Positions 25,023-37,047 of a DNA stretch of 64,000 bases are shown here, one piece after another. The stretch covers positions 62,001 to 126,000 of the forward strand of contig QEYB01000515.1 of the NCBI GenBank assembly GCA_017562135.1, given 5' to 3'. Both the position numbers and the translations under genes were made by a program. The notes beneath the pieces are model-generated. The model was not told the origin of the DNA and ran no database searches. It worked only from the letters and a program-made list of their open reading frames with translations. The DNA is from Dipylidium caninum (lineage: Eukaryota > Platyhelminthes > Cestoda > Cyclophyllidea > Dipylidiidae). Every line of letters begins with the position of its first letter. Positions within the stretch are counted from its first letter, which is position 1.

Positions 25023-25493
25023 GTGCGGTGGTGTTGGAGTCAGGGCATAACCGTGTTGCTCAATGACTTATCTTCACTGTCAGGCAATGCTGTTGAAAAG
25101 CGAACGGGGCGAGTTAGGCAACAGGAAAATACTCACGCCTTATGTGTCCTCTTACAAATAGTCTGTAAGTTCAAGAGATTCCTGCTTCCTTCGTCGTGTG
25201 GGGGAGAGGAGTGTCACAGAATCGCAATCCACCTTTCTGTCGGCACCGATTGCACCCGCTGCATTCCCAAGCAGCCTGACACTGTGAAGATCCAAACTGA
25301 CCACGTGGTGCCTTCCAGACTGGAGGAATTAAACAATAGCGACTTAGTCGCTTTATGCGGCTACAAACCCTCAGTAGAGCTGGCAATTCGTGGTGAGCAC
25401 CCAATGTTGGGAGCATTCAGTTTGCTGCCAAGCCAGCCGCCGGCATGTCTCAGGAACCACTCGAGTCGACTTCATGCATTACAAGAATGGTAA
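25023..25493 (+). CDS. Hypothetical open frame of 156 codons beside the R2 relic
   Basis: A plus-strand frame of unknown family. The counterpart in unit 3 (46012-46617) is longer at its start and agrees through the shared part. The one difference I noticed there, A to G near 25420, is silent in this frame. The two copies are so similar that frame maintenance is weak evidence. It overlaps nothing recognisable on the other strand. It could be the 3' trailer of the R2-like element read backwards, or a chance frame. Confidence 0.15.
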   Translation: MRWCWSQGITVLLNDLSSLSGNAVEKRTGRVRQQENTHALCVLLQIVCKFKRFLLPSSCGGEECHRIAIHLSVGTDCTRCIPKQPDTVKIQTDHVVPSRLEELNNSDLVALCGYKPSVELAIRGEHPMLGAFSLLPSQPPACLRNHSSRLHALQEW

Positions 25494-25683
25494 GCATTTG
25501 GCAGGTGATGCAAGGGACGCAAGGAAGCGCTTGCCAATCTCCGCGCGGAAGACTGGTCCTCGAGCGGAAGTCGGTTGGCATGCGAAGAGAAATCAGCGGG
25601 TGAAGGAATCGCAGTTAGGCGAGTTGAAATTAAGCAAAGTTCACTCCGAAGACGAGTTGCAGGGAATCGTACTTACCTCGCGG

Positions 25684-26142
25684 CTATAAAAGCCGGTTGG
25701 AATGCGGGGCACGAGGTGGCTGGCCTCGTAATTTGAAGAGCGCTTTCCTCGCTAATTCCGCTCTGGACACCATCTTCCACCAACGCTCGCCGCTCCTAAG
25801 ATGGTTTGTAGGACTCCGCCCACGCCACGTATAATGTACACCAAGGAAGTCGAAAGTATCCTCAGGACCCAACCGGCGGAAGGACTGCCCAGTCTCCGAA
25901 GTCAGAGGAGTTGCACTGACAGCAGATTGCTTATTCTTACTATCGCCCCTGATACCCAGCGTAAACGATTTTCTCTCATTGATGGTCATCCCCGCAGCCG
26001 AGAGAGCAGCACGCAGTAAGGAAATTTTGTAACAAAGCTGCTCAGTCGTAGGCGCAAAGACGACCAGATCATCGGCATGAGCCAATGCATCAACACCTTC
26101 ACCACGGAGGTTCGCACCGATGGAAGGATCCGCCAGCCGCAA
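25684..26142 (-). pseudogene. R2-like reverse transcriptase, motif C and thumb fragment
   Basis: This segment continues the palm after the TAG at 26146-26148. It contains ALAHADDLVVFAPT (motif C, with both Asp intact), then INERKS (motif D-like) and FDFLGVHYTWRG (motif E and start of thumb). It stops at 25684, before the cysteine-histidine motif and nuclease domain expected in R2. The unit 3 copy is at 46808-47266 and is near identical. Confidence 0.85.
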
Positions 26143-26197
26143 GGCCTAATCGATGGCCATCACAAACAGCAAGGGGGGGGGATGGGTAGCATCGGCG

Positions 26198-26836
26198 TCA
26201 AGGAGTCAGATCCAAGAACGCCAAGTCGTCTGAGTACCCGCACTTCAGGAAGTCGAGCAACGGCGCTGCAGCACCACAGGAAGACGCCGCGCGGAAGATG
26301 GTATCTCGGGAGACACTGTCGAAGGCTCTCGAAACGCCCACTCCTGCGAGATATAAACCTTGGTGCAAACGACTCCTCTCCTTCAAGACCCCATCCAACA
26401 GGTTTGTAGCCTCGAAGGTTCCGTCACACTTTTGAAAGGCAAGTTGCAGCGACCGCAGGTTCACGCCACTCGACCAACGAGCTGCAATAATCTTGCGGAG
26501 ACAACGAGTCAAAAGTGGGGAGAGTGAGACCGGTTTCAAGTCGAAGGACTCCTCAGGCAAGTGAGGAGTCTTAGGCACCCACGTCACCCGAGAGCACCGC
26601 AGGGCCTTTGGAAGATAAGATGTTGTTAACAGCAAATCAAAGTACGACACCAGGAGTTCAGGACTCCAAGCAGAGGCTTGCTCATCCGTGATGCGGTCCG
26701 GGCCCGCAGCCGATCCCTTCACCTGCAAAAACGCGAGACGCACCTCCTTAGGCAAAATGGGACTCAGTAGATTCCAGCTCGTCTGTTGGAGGGGGAGGAT
26801 CGACCTCGAATGAGCAGCTGCACACGTAGACAACAC
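26198..26836 (-). pseudogene. R2-like reverse transcriptase, fingers/palm fragment
   Basis: This open segment of 212 codons covers RT motifs 0 to A. It shows GSAAGPDRITDEQA (the R2 GPD motif), SPLLTRCLRKIIAARW and GVGVSRAFDSVSRD. Motif A normally reads hydrophobic-Asp-hydrophobic-x-(K/R)-AFD. Here the first Asp is replaced by Gly, which would abolish metal binding. The end of the segment runs into wrong-frame sequence because of the G run at 26168-26176, which differs in length between copies (nine in this copy, ten in the other). Confidence 0.8.
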
Positions 26837-27071
26837 ATCGGACCAATGGGCCTGCGCCCCTGGAGGCGAGCCTTACCAGAAGCGTGGGCTGTTTCCCAAG
26901 CACCGGAGAAGATTGCATCGGCAGCATCTCTCCGCCTCAGGTGGTAAAGACGTTGCCGATGAGCATACTGGGCAATCCGGATCGGGCGCCGGGAGGAAAG
27001 AATTTCTCCATTTCTATAACGCCGCCCAGACGGCTGCCACTTCCGTCCAAAATAGGCATTAGCGTGCTGCT

Positions 27072-27407
27072 CTAAAGCCTCACACGCACCCTCCAGGTCC
27101 GAGGAAGCGAGACGGTCCAGCCTGACTTGGAGCTGCGGAATACCCTGACGAAGGGGCCCGACGGGTTCGGGGGATAGCCGGAGGCGGTCCGAAGCAACTC
27201 ATCAGACCACGGAGGAACCACTGCGGAGTCCCCGAGAGGAGAGGTGGGGCCCTCAATGTGGGCAGAAGACTGCGGGTGGTCCAGGAGAAAGGATTCCACT
27301 TTCGACAACAGCAACTTCTCAGCCTTGCCATGGAAAGCTTCCTTGCCATTGTCAACAATCGATTCTGGTGAAAGATCACAAGGCAAATTTCGAAGAAGAC
27401 GTCCCAA
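27072..27407 (-). pseudogene. R2-like N-terminal region between zinc finger and RT
   Basis: An open segment of about 111 codons in the same orientation, between the zinc-finger remnant and the basic RT-upstream segment. It includes an acidic Leu-rich start, SFLLDHPQ, VPPWSDELL and a C-terminal basic stretch. I place it in the element by position and orientation rather than by a diagnostic motif. Confidence 0.5.
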
Positions 27408-30400
27408 GTGATGTGAATCAGAGATATTTCAATCGCCCCAGTTTCACCTCATTATACTCAACGGGATGACTCGGTCTCATCTGGGGTGTGAGAAACCACG
27501 TGCACTGCGGAAGTGGGCAGGACACAGATCACAAGCGAAACCACCGTCTTCCACTGCATGCGTCCGGAGGTGGTTAGTGAGTCCAAAGGGAGATTTGAAA
27601 GCACGGGAGCAGACCTGACTAGACCGTCCCTCCTGTCCTCATGCACCTTGAGAATTTACCGGGTCATGGGCAGAGGCCTCGGGTGTATCAGTTTCATTTT
27701 CGCAATTCGTGACAAGAGGTACCTCCGCAGTGGGTTGTCAGCCCCCAATCTGCAGAGGGGTGACCCGGGCATTAGCTGGGAAGGCCAAGCCAAGAGACCA
27801 GGACCGGGAAATCCCAATCGCAAGACCCAGCCAACCGACCCTGGGCGGGAACCACGAGGAGGGGCCCATGTCTGTAACTACTATCACCTGCCGGAGACCG
27901 GAGAGTCATATTTACCCCCCCCCCCCCAAATGTCACAGCGTCCTTTCCGGCCAACTTGACAGTTGGCTGGCTTAGCTTGGAGTAGTGCCGACTTCTCCGC
28001 CAAAACTACGGAGACGTTGAAGGGTTCGCTGACGATCCGAGTTCTCGCTGCTTCGGAGACCTGTGGCCGAAAACTCCTCTCTTTCCCCGTCACAAATTCT
28101 AATAAAAGCGCATCGACGTAGAGCCTTATCCACTGATTCTCCGTGGGTTATGTAGTTGGGGAAATACTCCACTAATCGTCCGCACTCCACACTATTCGCA
28201 GAACGCTTTCGTGTGTCCTCGAATTGGAGATGCTGCGGTGTAACCGCCGGAATAGATGCTGGGGTCGCAGCCCATCGGTATCCTCACTGGCCGAGGATGC
28301 AAGAAGGCGAATGTGCTTCGAAGTTCCGAATGGGTGGTGCGTCAAATAGGGGGAAACAAAGGGGTGCCGAGTGTTCACTGTTTCTGACGCTACAAAGCAC
28401 GACTCACCTCGCAACTTCACCCAGCAACTCAACTCCTGTTAAGTTCGGTCTGTTCGGTCTACTCGTGCAGACTGTGGTAGTGAAGAGGGCATGGGAGTTG
28501 ACTTTGGTAGTCGGCGGAAGACCATGATGGATCTGTTGCCTCCTGACGCAGGGTTTGGTCTCGAGAGGCTCCACGAGGACACACTGAGGGCAGCAGTGAC
28601 AACAGACAAAATCATTGAGGATCGAAAGAGGTGCGGAATTGGCGGCGCACCACAGATTCCGCGCGATAGACGAAATCGTTGGTGTGAGACTTGGCTTCGA
28701 CGGGTTGCCGGGGCCACCTAGTTGTCGCTTGACACTCAGGTCAGAGCCGCACTTGGAGAGGGTGGGTGGAGGCCTGTCTGGCAGCATCACGCCCGAATCC
28801 GCAGAGCCACGAATATATGCTCGTGGCATACGCGGGACCGCGTGGCTGTTCGACCTCAGGGAAACCTCGTTGGTGGTGCACAAATACGAAGTGGAATTCA
28901 TGGTGATTTGGGATAAAAGCATTCCTAACCACGCAGTCAATGATGACTTCCGGCGGCATTTAACGCCCACATTGCAGTGCGTCCTTCGTCCATCCCCTGC
29001 GCCACATCGAGGTGGAGAGGTTGGTGGTGGGCAGTGAGCAGTGAGGCGTTACTCACATCTTCTGACGACATGGCGAATATAGGCATGTGGGAGAAGTTGG
29101 ATGGCCTGTTATGCAATTTTCAACTCCTCCGAACTGTGGCACCCGAAGGCACACTCACTGGAGTTGACTGCCTCTCCGCTGACGTGGTACCCCCAGAACA
29201 CAAAAAAGGCGTCTCTGCCCGATATGGTCTCGAACGGCGCGCGGCTGAACACCCTGTTCACAGACTCCTACAAATTTGTCCGAATACGAGTGGACTGGAG
29301 TAAGAGCTGTTAGGTGGACATGTAAGGCAAGGGGAGCGAGTGCTCGTTACCATGTGTGTCCGCCTGACAGGTCTTCCTGCACTCCTCCGCATTCTAACAA
29401 CGCTGTGACCCCCTTTGGCCTCCTCCCTGTACACAACTCGCACGGCGTCGTCTTCAGGCAATCAGCAGGGCTGCGGACCCGAGTCGCATGCGTAGACGAC
29501 ATGCATGATGCCACTGCAGCACTGGAGCGGCCCCGTCTTTTGCCCGTCGCTGCCGCGCCAACAACCCAGCTACTCGGCTACTCGGCTGCTCGGCTACTGG
29601 ACTACTCTGCTCCCGGCTCACTGCTCACCTCCGTTCATCTGTCTTAATAAGTCATTAGTTGTCTCGCAGAAAACCTTTAAATGTCAGCTTTCATTTGGCA
29701 TGCCCTTCATCCCATTTCAGGCTGTTAAAAACCTTTAAAATTTCATGATTTTCGACACATCTTACCTGTCGGAAACATGAAGACTCGACCCCTCATCGCA
29801 CTGAGTCACTTGCTGTCGTACCGGTTTACATTGAATGTGAGCACGACCCAGGTTACTGGGAACGTTAAGGAGGAATTCGGAGATGGATTCGCTAGGGACA
29901 AAATGCTCGACATGGCTTTCTACGATTTCAATCTGGCAATTTGAAGGTGGTCGCAAAACCTCGAGGAAGACCACCAGCCCGTGTTGGTAAGGGCGAGGAA
30001 TTAAGGACGACTTTGGTGTGTGATGCTCGTCCACCTCGCACCATTCCTCGTGAGCTTGAGTCGAAAGAGGAAGTAGCCATACGACGGGGATGTGTGAGGA
30101 CATCTGCGTCCAGCAAAGGATGGAGGAAAAGTGGACTCCCGCGTGCCTGCCGCTCTCGAGCTACCGCGGCAACAAGTGGGCATCCTTGTTCCTTCCATCC
30201 CAATGCACGATTGCCGCGATTGCACACCACATCACCGCCTGTCATGGAAGTGGATTTTGTGTGATATTCGAAAGGGAGCAAACAGGAAACTTGAGCCGAA
30301 ATTTGACCAAAAGATTGTTTTGCCTATCGTGGAGTGCCGAAGCACCGACCATTCTTGCTCCACTCAGGCAAGCCACGTGGGTGCCTCGGAAGTGCTACAG

Positions 30401-31116
30401 GTTCCCACTCGCAATGCATAAGTCGAACGTCCTTCTCCACCCCTACGAATGCGGTCCTTGCGCGCATTTCTACTGAGAGCTATCCTCACGTTGGAGTTGA
30501 CACAGGTGGCATGGCAGCCACCGTAAAAGGGGATTTTGTCTCTTTTCTAACTTGAGCCCTTGTTGACGCAGTGACAATCCACCACCTGCCGATTTGCATG
30601 GCGATGCTCGGAAGAGGCCACACGTGAATACGCATTTATTAGAATTTGGCAGACAGCAGGTGAGGCGGTCGTCAGTCGCAGATAGCCAAGGAGGAAATGG
30701 CACATTCCTCTCACTTCGTCCCACTTTCTTGACTTGCTTCCAGCAATCATCGCGGCACACCTCACCACTCCAACTTGCCGCAGCGCACAGAACTTTGTGG
30801 CACCTCGAAGGAGTCTATCAATGCCGCCCCCAAATCTCTATTCGGTGGAAGGTGACTCCATCCACGTCTTCAACATTCACCGATGATCTCCCTCGAAGCT
30901 AAACACGCGATTCGTGTTTCCTTTTCAGCAGGTTTCGACCAAGATTTAAATAAAATGAGACAAAAGTATGAAAGTATTTTGAAAGTGAATAAGTGCGATT
31001 GACATACATCTGGGCTACTGCGCTTTCTTCCCAATCAGCCACTTGTCAAGTAACGAGCCCCATTAGTGTGCATTACGTCTCACCTTTGGGCCCTCTCTCC
31101 TTCCCTCTCTTCCCCC

Positions 31117-31151
31117 CTCCACTCCACTCCACTCCACTCCACTCCACTCCC
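31117..31151. repeat. (CTCCA)n microsatellite, unit 2
   Basis: Counterpart of the tract at 9991, with the same flanks. Confidence 0.95.
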
Positions 31152-31218
31152 CGCCTCGCTTCTCTGCTCTGTGGTGGGTCATGGCACAGAGTAACGCTTT
31201 CGTCTTCAAGGGTAGGGG

Positions 31219-31248
31219 TGGGTGGTGGTGGTGGTGGTGGTGGTGGTG
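31219..31248. repeat. (GGT)n tract followed by a G run, unit 2
   Basis: Same tract as at 10091, with one more repeat and a shorter G run. Confidence 0.95.
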
Positions 31249-34200
31249 AGGGGGGGCGGGGGCGATCCTATAACGTGGCAAACTACTCGGTAAACTCGTC
31301 CGTGACGGGAGTCCACATGATTGGTAGAAGCACTCGCGGTGTTCCACAGGCAACCAAGCGGCGGCAACTACATTGTTTAGAAAGATGCCTCAGTGCGAGT
31401 CGGTTTTACAAGACTCCGCTACCCACCTTCCCCCACCCTCTTGCCCCTGCCTACTCACACCATCTCCTACCTCCAAACACGTGACTCCCGATTTCGGCCA
31501 ATTGCTCGTGGCAGAAGATGGTGTTCGCCTGCCTCAAACAAGCCCAGCCAAAGCTGGTTGCGTTGGCCGAACGATGTACGAACTAGCGGGGAGGCGGGGA
31601 CCCGTGGAAGGAGTAGTAACCAGCGCGGTATAAACGGCTCTAAGCCTTTACCCCCCCGTCCCCCCGTGGCCACAAGACTGGCGGTGAGAAATCTTTCGAA
31701 CCCGCCAAGGCCACCTGTGCTGACGTCTTCCTGTTCACAATCTCGATTCGTGTCTCTCCCTGTGTTCCATTTCACCGCAATTTGTGCATGTGCCACTGCC
31801 TCGATTGCGGGTCACCTTCGCTGAAGTCTGTTCAATTTCCTCACCTCCACGCCCATTCCTTCTCCAACCTCACGTCGTTTATTTTGGCCCCCTCCCCCCC
31901 CCCTCCCCCCCGGATGACAAGAAGCGACGTGGCGCAGAGTTATCGCGTAATGCTAGTGCACGCACCTGAAATAACTTCTCCGCAATATGGCAATTTACCA
32001 CAGCCCCCATCTTTACTTGATATTTCTTCCAGACGAGTGACTTGTTCAAGCGGAAGTAAAGTCACAGATGCTACTGGAGATTGCTTCCGCTGGCTATGAC
32101 AAAATGTGGGAAAAATCTCACGTGGATTTGGAGACGGCGCCATGGAGATTTTTGAGAGGTGGTTTTGGCGAGTTTCTCCCCTGAAATCCACCCTTACGGC
32201 ATGGCGTCGCTGTCACGCTGGGCATGGCAGTCACCCTAAAGTGGTGAAATTTTGTCCAGTTCCCGCACTTCGGGCTTTGTTGACACAGTGACGCTGAAAC
32301 TAAATCAAATCTGTATTAATGGAAAAAGACACTTGGAGAGCCTCTGCTCGGGTGTGGTTTAAAGGGGAAAAGAAAGGCAACGGATAGAAATGACAGAAAG
32401 CGAAATGCTGACTTGTGGACGAAAATGACCACTTTAACATGATGTGACTGCAATTTCCGGTTTCCACTCCGACTGCTCACATGCCTTTAAAAGCGCATAC
32501 TCAGCTGAGAGGATCACCGACCAGAATATCCACTTTAGCCTCACACCTCCTTACGCAACCGCACATCCCTTGTCCAAGAGCCGCGGAGTCATTGCTCGCA
32601 ACATATCTGATTAATTTGAGTGATTCCAATTTCTCTCCCCTGTCCACTAGGGAATTTGCGAGATGCCATTAAATGAGTGGTCGTTAGGAGAGGATCGATG
32701 GGTCGGAAATGAAATGGAATTTGAAAGCAGAAGCATGGAAGAGTTGAGAGCGGCAGGTGGAGAAGAATCAAATGTCTGTAGGCTCTTTTCCCACCCGAAA
32801 AACTCTGCTCTCTTGGCCCAACACAGCACAACAGAGAGGAGCACACGAGAAGACTTCGAGTCGCACAAGCTTTTCTCTTATCCTCGAGGTGAGCAGACTC
32901 GGCTTCCATTTGAGTGTATTCGAAACCACGGCGCGTCCGCGGTGGAAAGGAGAAGGAGAGGAAGTGTGAGAAGAAGTGTGAAAGGCAGGTGGTGGATGAC
33001 GGTGAGTTTGACGACGATATCGCCCGTATCTCTCGAGTGCACCGGCCTCCGAGTAATTTTGCGTCGGCTGGTAAGGATGTCGTCATTCCATGACATCCTC
33101 TGAGGTACGACGCGAACTCTGATGGTTTGCAGCCTCACAGGAACGGTAGCGTCAACGAGAGTCCTTAGTTGTGAGCACGCATTGCTCAAATCATGAACAT
33201 CTACGCCCTTTTGCGCAATGCTGATTTGATTCACATTGAGGTGAGGCAAAATGAGCGAGTTGCGATTGCTGAGGGCGTGGTAGGGGTAGGGAAGGTTACT
33301 TTCAAACGGAACCTCGCGAAGCTGCGTGGAAGATTGAAAGGGAAGAAGAAAAGCATCAGCCACAGTTGGGACAGACGTCGCCGAATCTCGCATGACATGG
33401 GTAGAAAGCGGGAGCCACGTGCAGCCTCATTTCCTTCTGGCAAAATGCGGTGTGCGCGATGGCAGCATGGTTCGACCGATCCAGTAACACAGGACACCCA
33501 TAACAATCGACGATTCAACAGTCCAGTGCAGCGTTTCAGCCGACATGACTCTCGCCGTAGTGGCCTTCTGTTACTCCAACGAAAAGTTTTCAGGTCGGTC
33601 AGGTTAAACTCGTTGGAATTCGCTCGTTCGTTTGCTTACTCCTTTGGGGCTGTGGTTGTTTCGTCAGCGACGAGCGGTGGTGGTGAATGTTGGTCAGCGA
33701 GGAAATAGAGAGGAGCGCAGTCTGCACAGTACATGGACAGTTGCCTCGTCCGTCCTTCCAAGCGATTGTAAAACCCGGTTTAGGCACAGTTCACCGCAAC
33801 TCCGTCTTCCCAATGATTGAGATTCACCGACTCGCTGACTACTCCCCGGACGCTCGACCGAGGTCCACCCGGTGACCTGTCATCCGAGCGGAGGTTGGAG
33901 GTGCCCTTGTCTGTGTCCTCTGCACATTCTGCATTCCAAACACCGCTTTCATTTCCTCCCGTGCTGCCTTGTTTGCCTCGAAATACCATCTCTCTCGGCG
34001 ATGTGCGCGTCCGCCGTCAGTGAAGATGCCTGCAGTAAGAGGGATGTGGCACGCTAGATAATGCTCCGAAAGCATCATTTGGGAGATGTCCGTTGATTGA
34101 CGTTACCATGACGGGTGATGGAGTGCAAGTGGTGGCTAGAAATGGGCGGAAAGTTGGGACAAACTATTTGGTTCCTGGTTAATTCCAACTCATTGCATTC

Positions 34201-34431
34201 ATCGTGAGAGGCGGTGCCGGCGGTTGGACCTCCTGTTGGGGAAAACGGTGGTAGGTGTAAATGAGGAGTTGTTGTGCTCTTCCTCCTTCCTCTCCACGTT
34301 ATTCAATCGCGTGTTGATCGCCTGACCACGACAACGAAAGATCTCGAGTGCCACGTGCGAACAATGTCAATCCAAAAAGGCTGGAAGCAACTCTGTTCGA
34401 AGTTGTCGTTCGTCGATGGTTCGACAATGCA

Positions 34432-34469
34432 CCTCCTCCTCCTCCTCCTCCTCCTCTCCTCCTCCTCCC
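34432..34469. repeat. (CCT)n microsatellite, unit 2
   Basis: Counterpart of the tract at 13307. The G-rich stretch follows in the same place. Confidence 0.95.
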
Positions 34470-36762
34470 GCCCTTCAATCTAAAGCCAACAAAGGCAATA
34501 ACAGCGCAATTTATCAGAGGGAGGTGGGGGGGGGAGGGGGTCGGGGGGGAGCGTTAAGGTAGTCCAACCTGTGTCCATGTTGGTGTAGAAGGAGGTGGAA
34601 ACAAGCTCGAGGACACGTTCTCTTACGATTTCTGACCCAGTCCCAAGTTTATTGGCATGGAAGTCACTCGTCTCTGGCAGTTGTTGGTCTGCCGAGGGGC
34701 TCATAGGTTTGGCGAGGAGGTGGATCTTTGCACTTAAGCGTTATCCTCATAACTGTCCTCGCACCCAAGCAGTCTTGACGGTCGACCAACGACTGCCTTC
34801 TCGCTTGACACGCGACTAACTGTTGGGTCTGCGGGAGTAATTGTCAGCCCCGTCAGGGATCATGGAGCTCGAGATGTCTGATGTGCAGAAGGTGGAGCAT
34901 TTTCTTTCTTACTTCGGCGACTGGCACGTGCTACGAATGCCCCTGTCTTTGGCTTGGCTTAAAACGCTACTGCCACGAGCTGGTAATTTAACGTTCCCTG
35001 ATCATCTGTCTCTACCTCCTGCCTCCTCCCTGGTCCTCATTTCACGTCTTTAGTCCTCTATCCTTTTCTCTTACATCGCGTGGATTGGACTGCCTCATGC
35101 TCACAACGTATGGCAAAGCATGGAGTCTTCCAACTACTTCTCTGTCATTTGGCTGCGTGAGATATGATGGACGACGAGTCCTTCGGTTTTACTCCACACA
35201 CTGCAGCAATTCGTCACAGTAAAAGCACTGCACTTGCAGAGTTGCCTGTCGGTCAACATGCTAACATCTCCTGCTTTGTGATGAATAGACGTCTGTTGAT
35301 GTTAATGCTAACTGGTGAAGAGAAAATACGTGACTGGAATGAGGGTGAGCCGTGACTATGTTGAACGTCGTGAGATGGTAAGACAATGTGCACACACTGT
35401 GGCAGGAACGTGGTTCCTGCATCCCACTCACTAATTCCGAATTAAGCAACTTGAAAGCAGCTTAAACACCTATCTCGGGATCTCCACTCTCGCATATTTA
35501 TTCGTCTGATCATGAACGATCACATGGCTGTGTCGTGATCTCCCTCTCGACCTGTGGCAGTGGCGGACTTTGCACATGTCCAAAAGAGGCGACTGAGTCC
35601 GGCATGAGCTGGCCTTAAGTCCTTTTGTGTCAGTGAACTGGCTGGCTGTCCGGCGGGCAGACCTTTAAACTCACTGTCCAACTACAGAAGAAAATTCGAT
35701 GAGTTCCGAAAATCGAGTCATTTCTCTAAGTTTGTCCTCGTCACTGAACTTTGCTTTGAGCCCTTTGAGCTTCTGGCCTCGGCTGTCTCACGATTAGCCC
35801 ATCAGGCACTGTGAGACGATCATTGAACTCGTTCCAACGTCAATGCAGGTGTCACTCAGGACCGAAGGCGGCCTCTCAAGCCACCAAACACGTCCAAACA
35901 TTCTTAAGTCAGTAGGGCAAGACTTAAATTGCCTAAGAGAGAGCTGTTTCGCGGCTAAAGTGGGCACGGTGTGTGAGATGGATGGGAAAGGTGCATAAGC
36001 TGGATGTGGAGAGCAGGGAGTTGTCGCGAAAAACGTGCTTCGAAGGACTCCAATGCTGCGGCCCTAGAGTGGACTCACAAGACCTTTCCCCTTCTGAGCG
36101 TGTCATTAGGAGGTATCTCGAGGTATCCGTCTTTGCTTTCATACGCCAAATTCGCTTATCCTCACGGAGGAGATTGAGGTGGTTGAAGGCAGGGCAAAGA
36201 GAGGGCAAAGAGAGAAGGAGGAGATGAGAGAGGGAGAGGTGACAGTTAGCCTGAACGAAAGTGCTTGTTAACACGGGAGTTAAATTCTCTGTGGTGTCCC
36301 GTCTTGCTTCTGGAGCGCCTTTAAACCATCACTTGGCGTCTAAAAGATGCTGTCGAGAAGCTTTCGCCCTCCCCACTTTCTCTGTTCCTTGTTGTGCGCC
36401 GTCAGGATCCTTAGGACATCGGATCCACGACCACCCGCACTCCAAGCAGACACGCAGTCAAGCAAGTGTCTAACAACCTTTAGCGATCAAAAGCCACAAC
36501 CAAACAAAAGGTTAAATGGAAGTGATTAACAAGTGAGATGATCTCCAGCTGAACAGGTTTTTTGCGCAGAGGGCCGTGGACCTACTCACGAGTTGTTTTG
36601 TGACCAATTACCTGTTCGGCATTGAAGTTCGTTAGGACATCAACGAGGCTTTTGAGGCCGGACACAAGAAGACATTAAAAGTGGTGCACATCTAACTGAG
36701 ATGATTGGGCTGATGTCGACCAGGTAGTGAGAGATACTGAGTTCGGACGTCCTTCCCTCCTT

Positions 36763-37047
36763 CTACAGTGCCAATTGGAGGAGCGAGTAAGCGCCCCTGC
36801 TGACAAGTCGAGAGCTAAAAGTCCCGACGGTTGGGAAGTCCGCATGGAAGTTAGGGGTATCTGGCATTGGTCTCTTTTTCGCGTCACGGGGGGAGACCAG
36901 AAGTGCACTACCACCTCGCACCGAACGCCGTCCATCTCTCGTGGGGGGCACTCTCACTCCTTTGGTCTGCACAAAGTTGGCGGAGGAAACTGCGGGTACG
37001 AGCATCGCAAAGAGAGAGGAGGCAAAGAGATGCCAACCAGAGGCCAT
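36763..37047 (-). CDS. Second copy of the possible secreted-peptide frame, shortened
   Basis: This is the unit 2 counterpart of the frame at 15551-15925. The start, the hydrophobic signal-like segment and the two basic sites are unchanged. A single missing G in the run at about 36780 changes the frame, so the C-terminal part differs and ends earlier. Confidence 0.12.
   Translation of the reverse strand: MASGWHLFASSLFAMLVPAVSSANFVQTKGVRVPPTRDGRRSVRGGSALLVSPRDAKKRPMPDTPNFHADFPTVGTFSSRLVSRGAYSLLQLAL

Larger units (their letters stand above)
25684..27560 (-). mobile_element. R2-clade non-LTR retrotransposon, 5'-to-thumb relic (copy 1)
   Basis: The minus strand carries pieces of an R2-type reverse transcriptase in order. 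A C2H2-like zinc finger (CDLCPAHFRSARGFSHP) lies at 27482-27543. A basic RT-upstream segment is in another frame at about 26850-27060. RT core residues (GPDRIT, then IPK-like VPKTP, LLTRCLRKIIAARW, SRAFDSV) are encoded at 26198-26836. After a stop come PLLFVMAID and AHADDLVVFAP with the catalytic Asp pair (26068-26073), then the thumb ending near 25684. It is dead. The first catalytic Asp of motif A is Gly (GGC at 26336-26338). An in-frame TAG lies at 26146-26148. The frame changes at least three times. No endonuclease domain is seen downstream, and no 28S rDNA flanks it. Confidence 0.85.
24980..28914. other. 3.9-kb block present in unit 2 (start also in unit 3), absent from unit 1
   Basis: In unit 1 the sequence ...ccttg joins directly to aaaagcattcc at 7555/7556. 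In unit 2 the same two ends are separated by this block. Unit 3 has the block from 46106 on, up to the array end. It contains G runs, an open frame at 25023-25493, the R2-like relic on the minus strand and a diverged segment repeated at 47700-48060. I see no target-site duplication longer than a few bases at the ends. Confidence 0.85.

Noticed and set aside
25171..25416. Possible Cys-rich R2 endonuclease motif on the minus strand (ECSGCNRCRQKG area)
   Set aside because: Spacing of Cys and His does not fit the R2 CCHC motif and no nuclease PD-D/E-x-K motif follows. It is also separated from the RT by several hundred bases of closed frame.
28404..28970. 188-codon minus-strand open frame
   Set aside because: The diverged copy at 47682-47957 is read in shifting frames relative to it, so the frame is not under selection.
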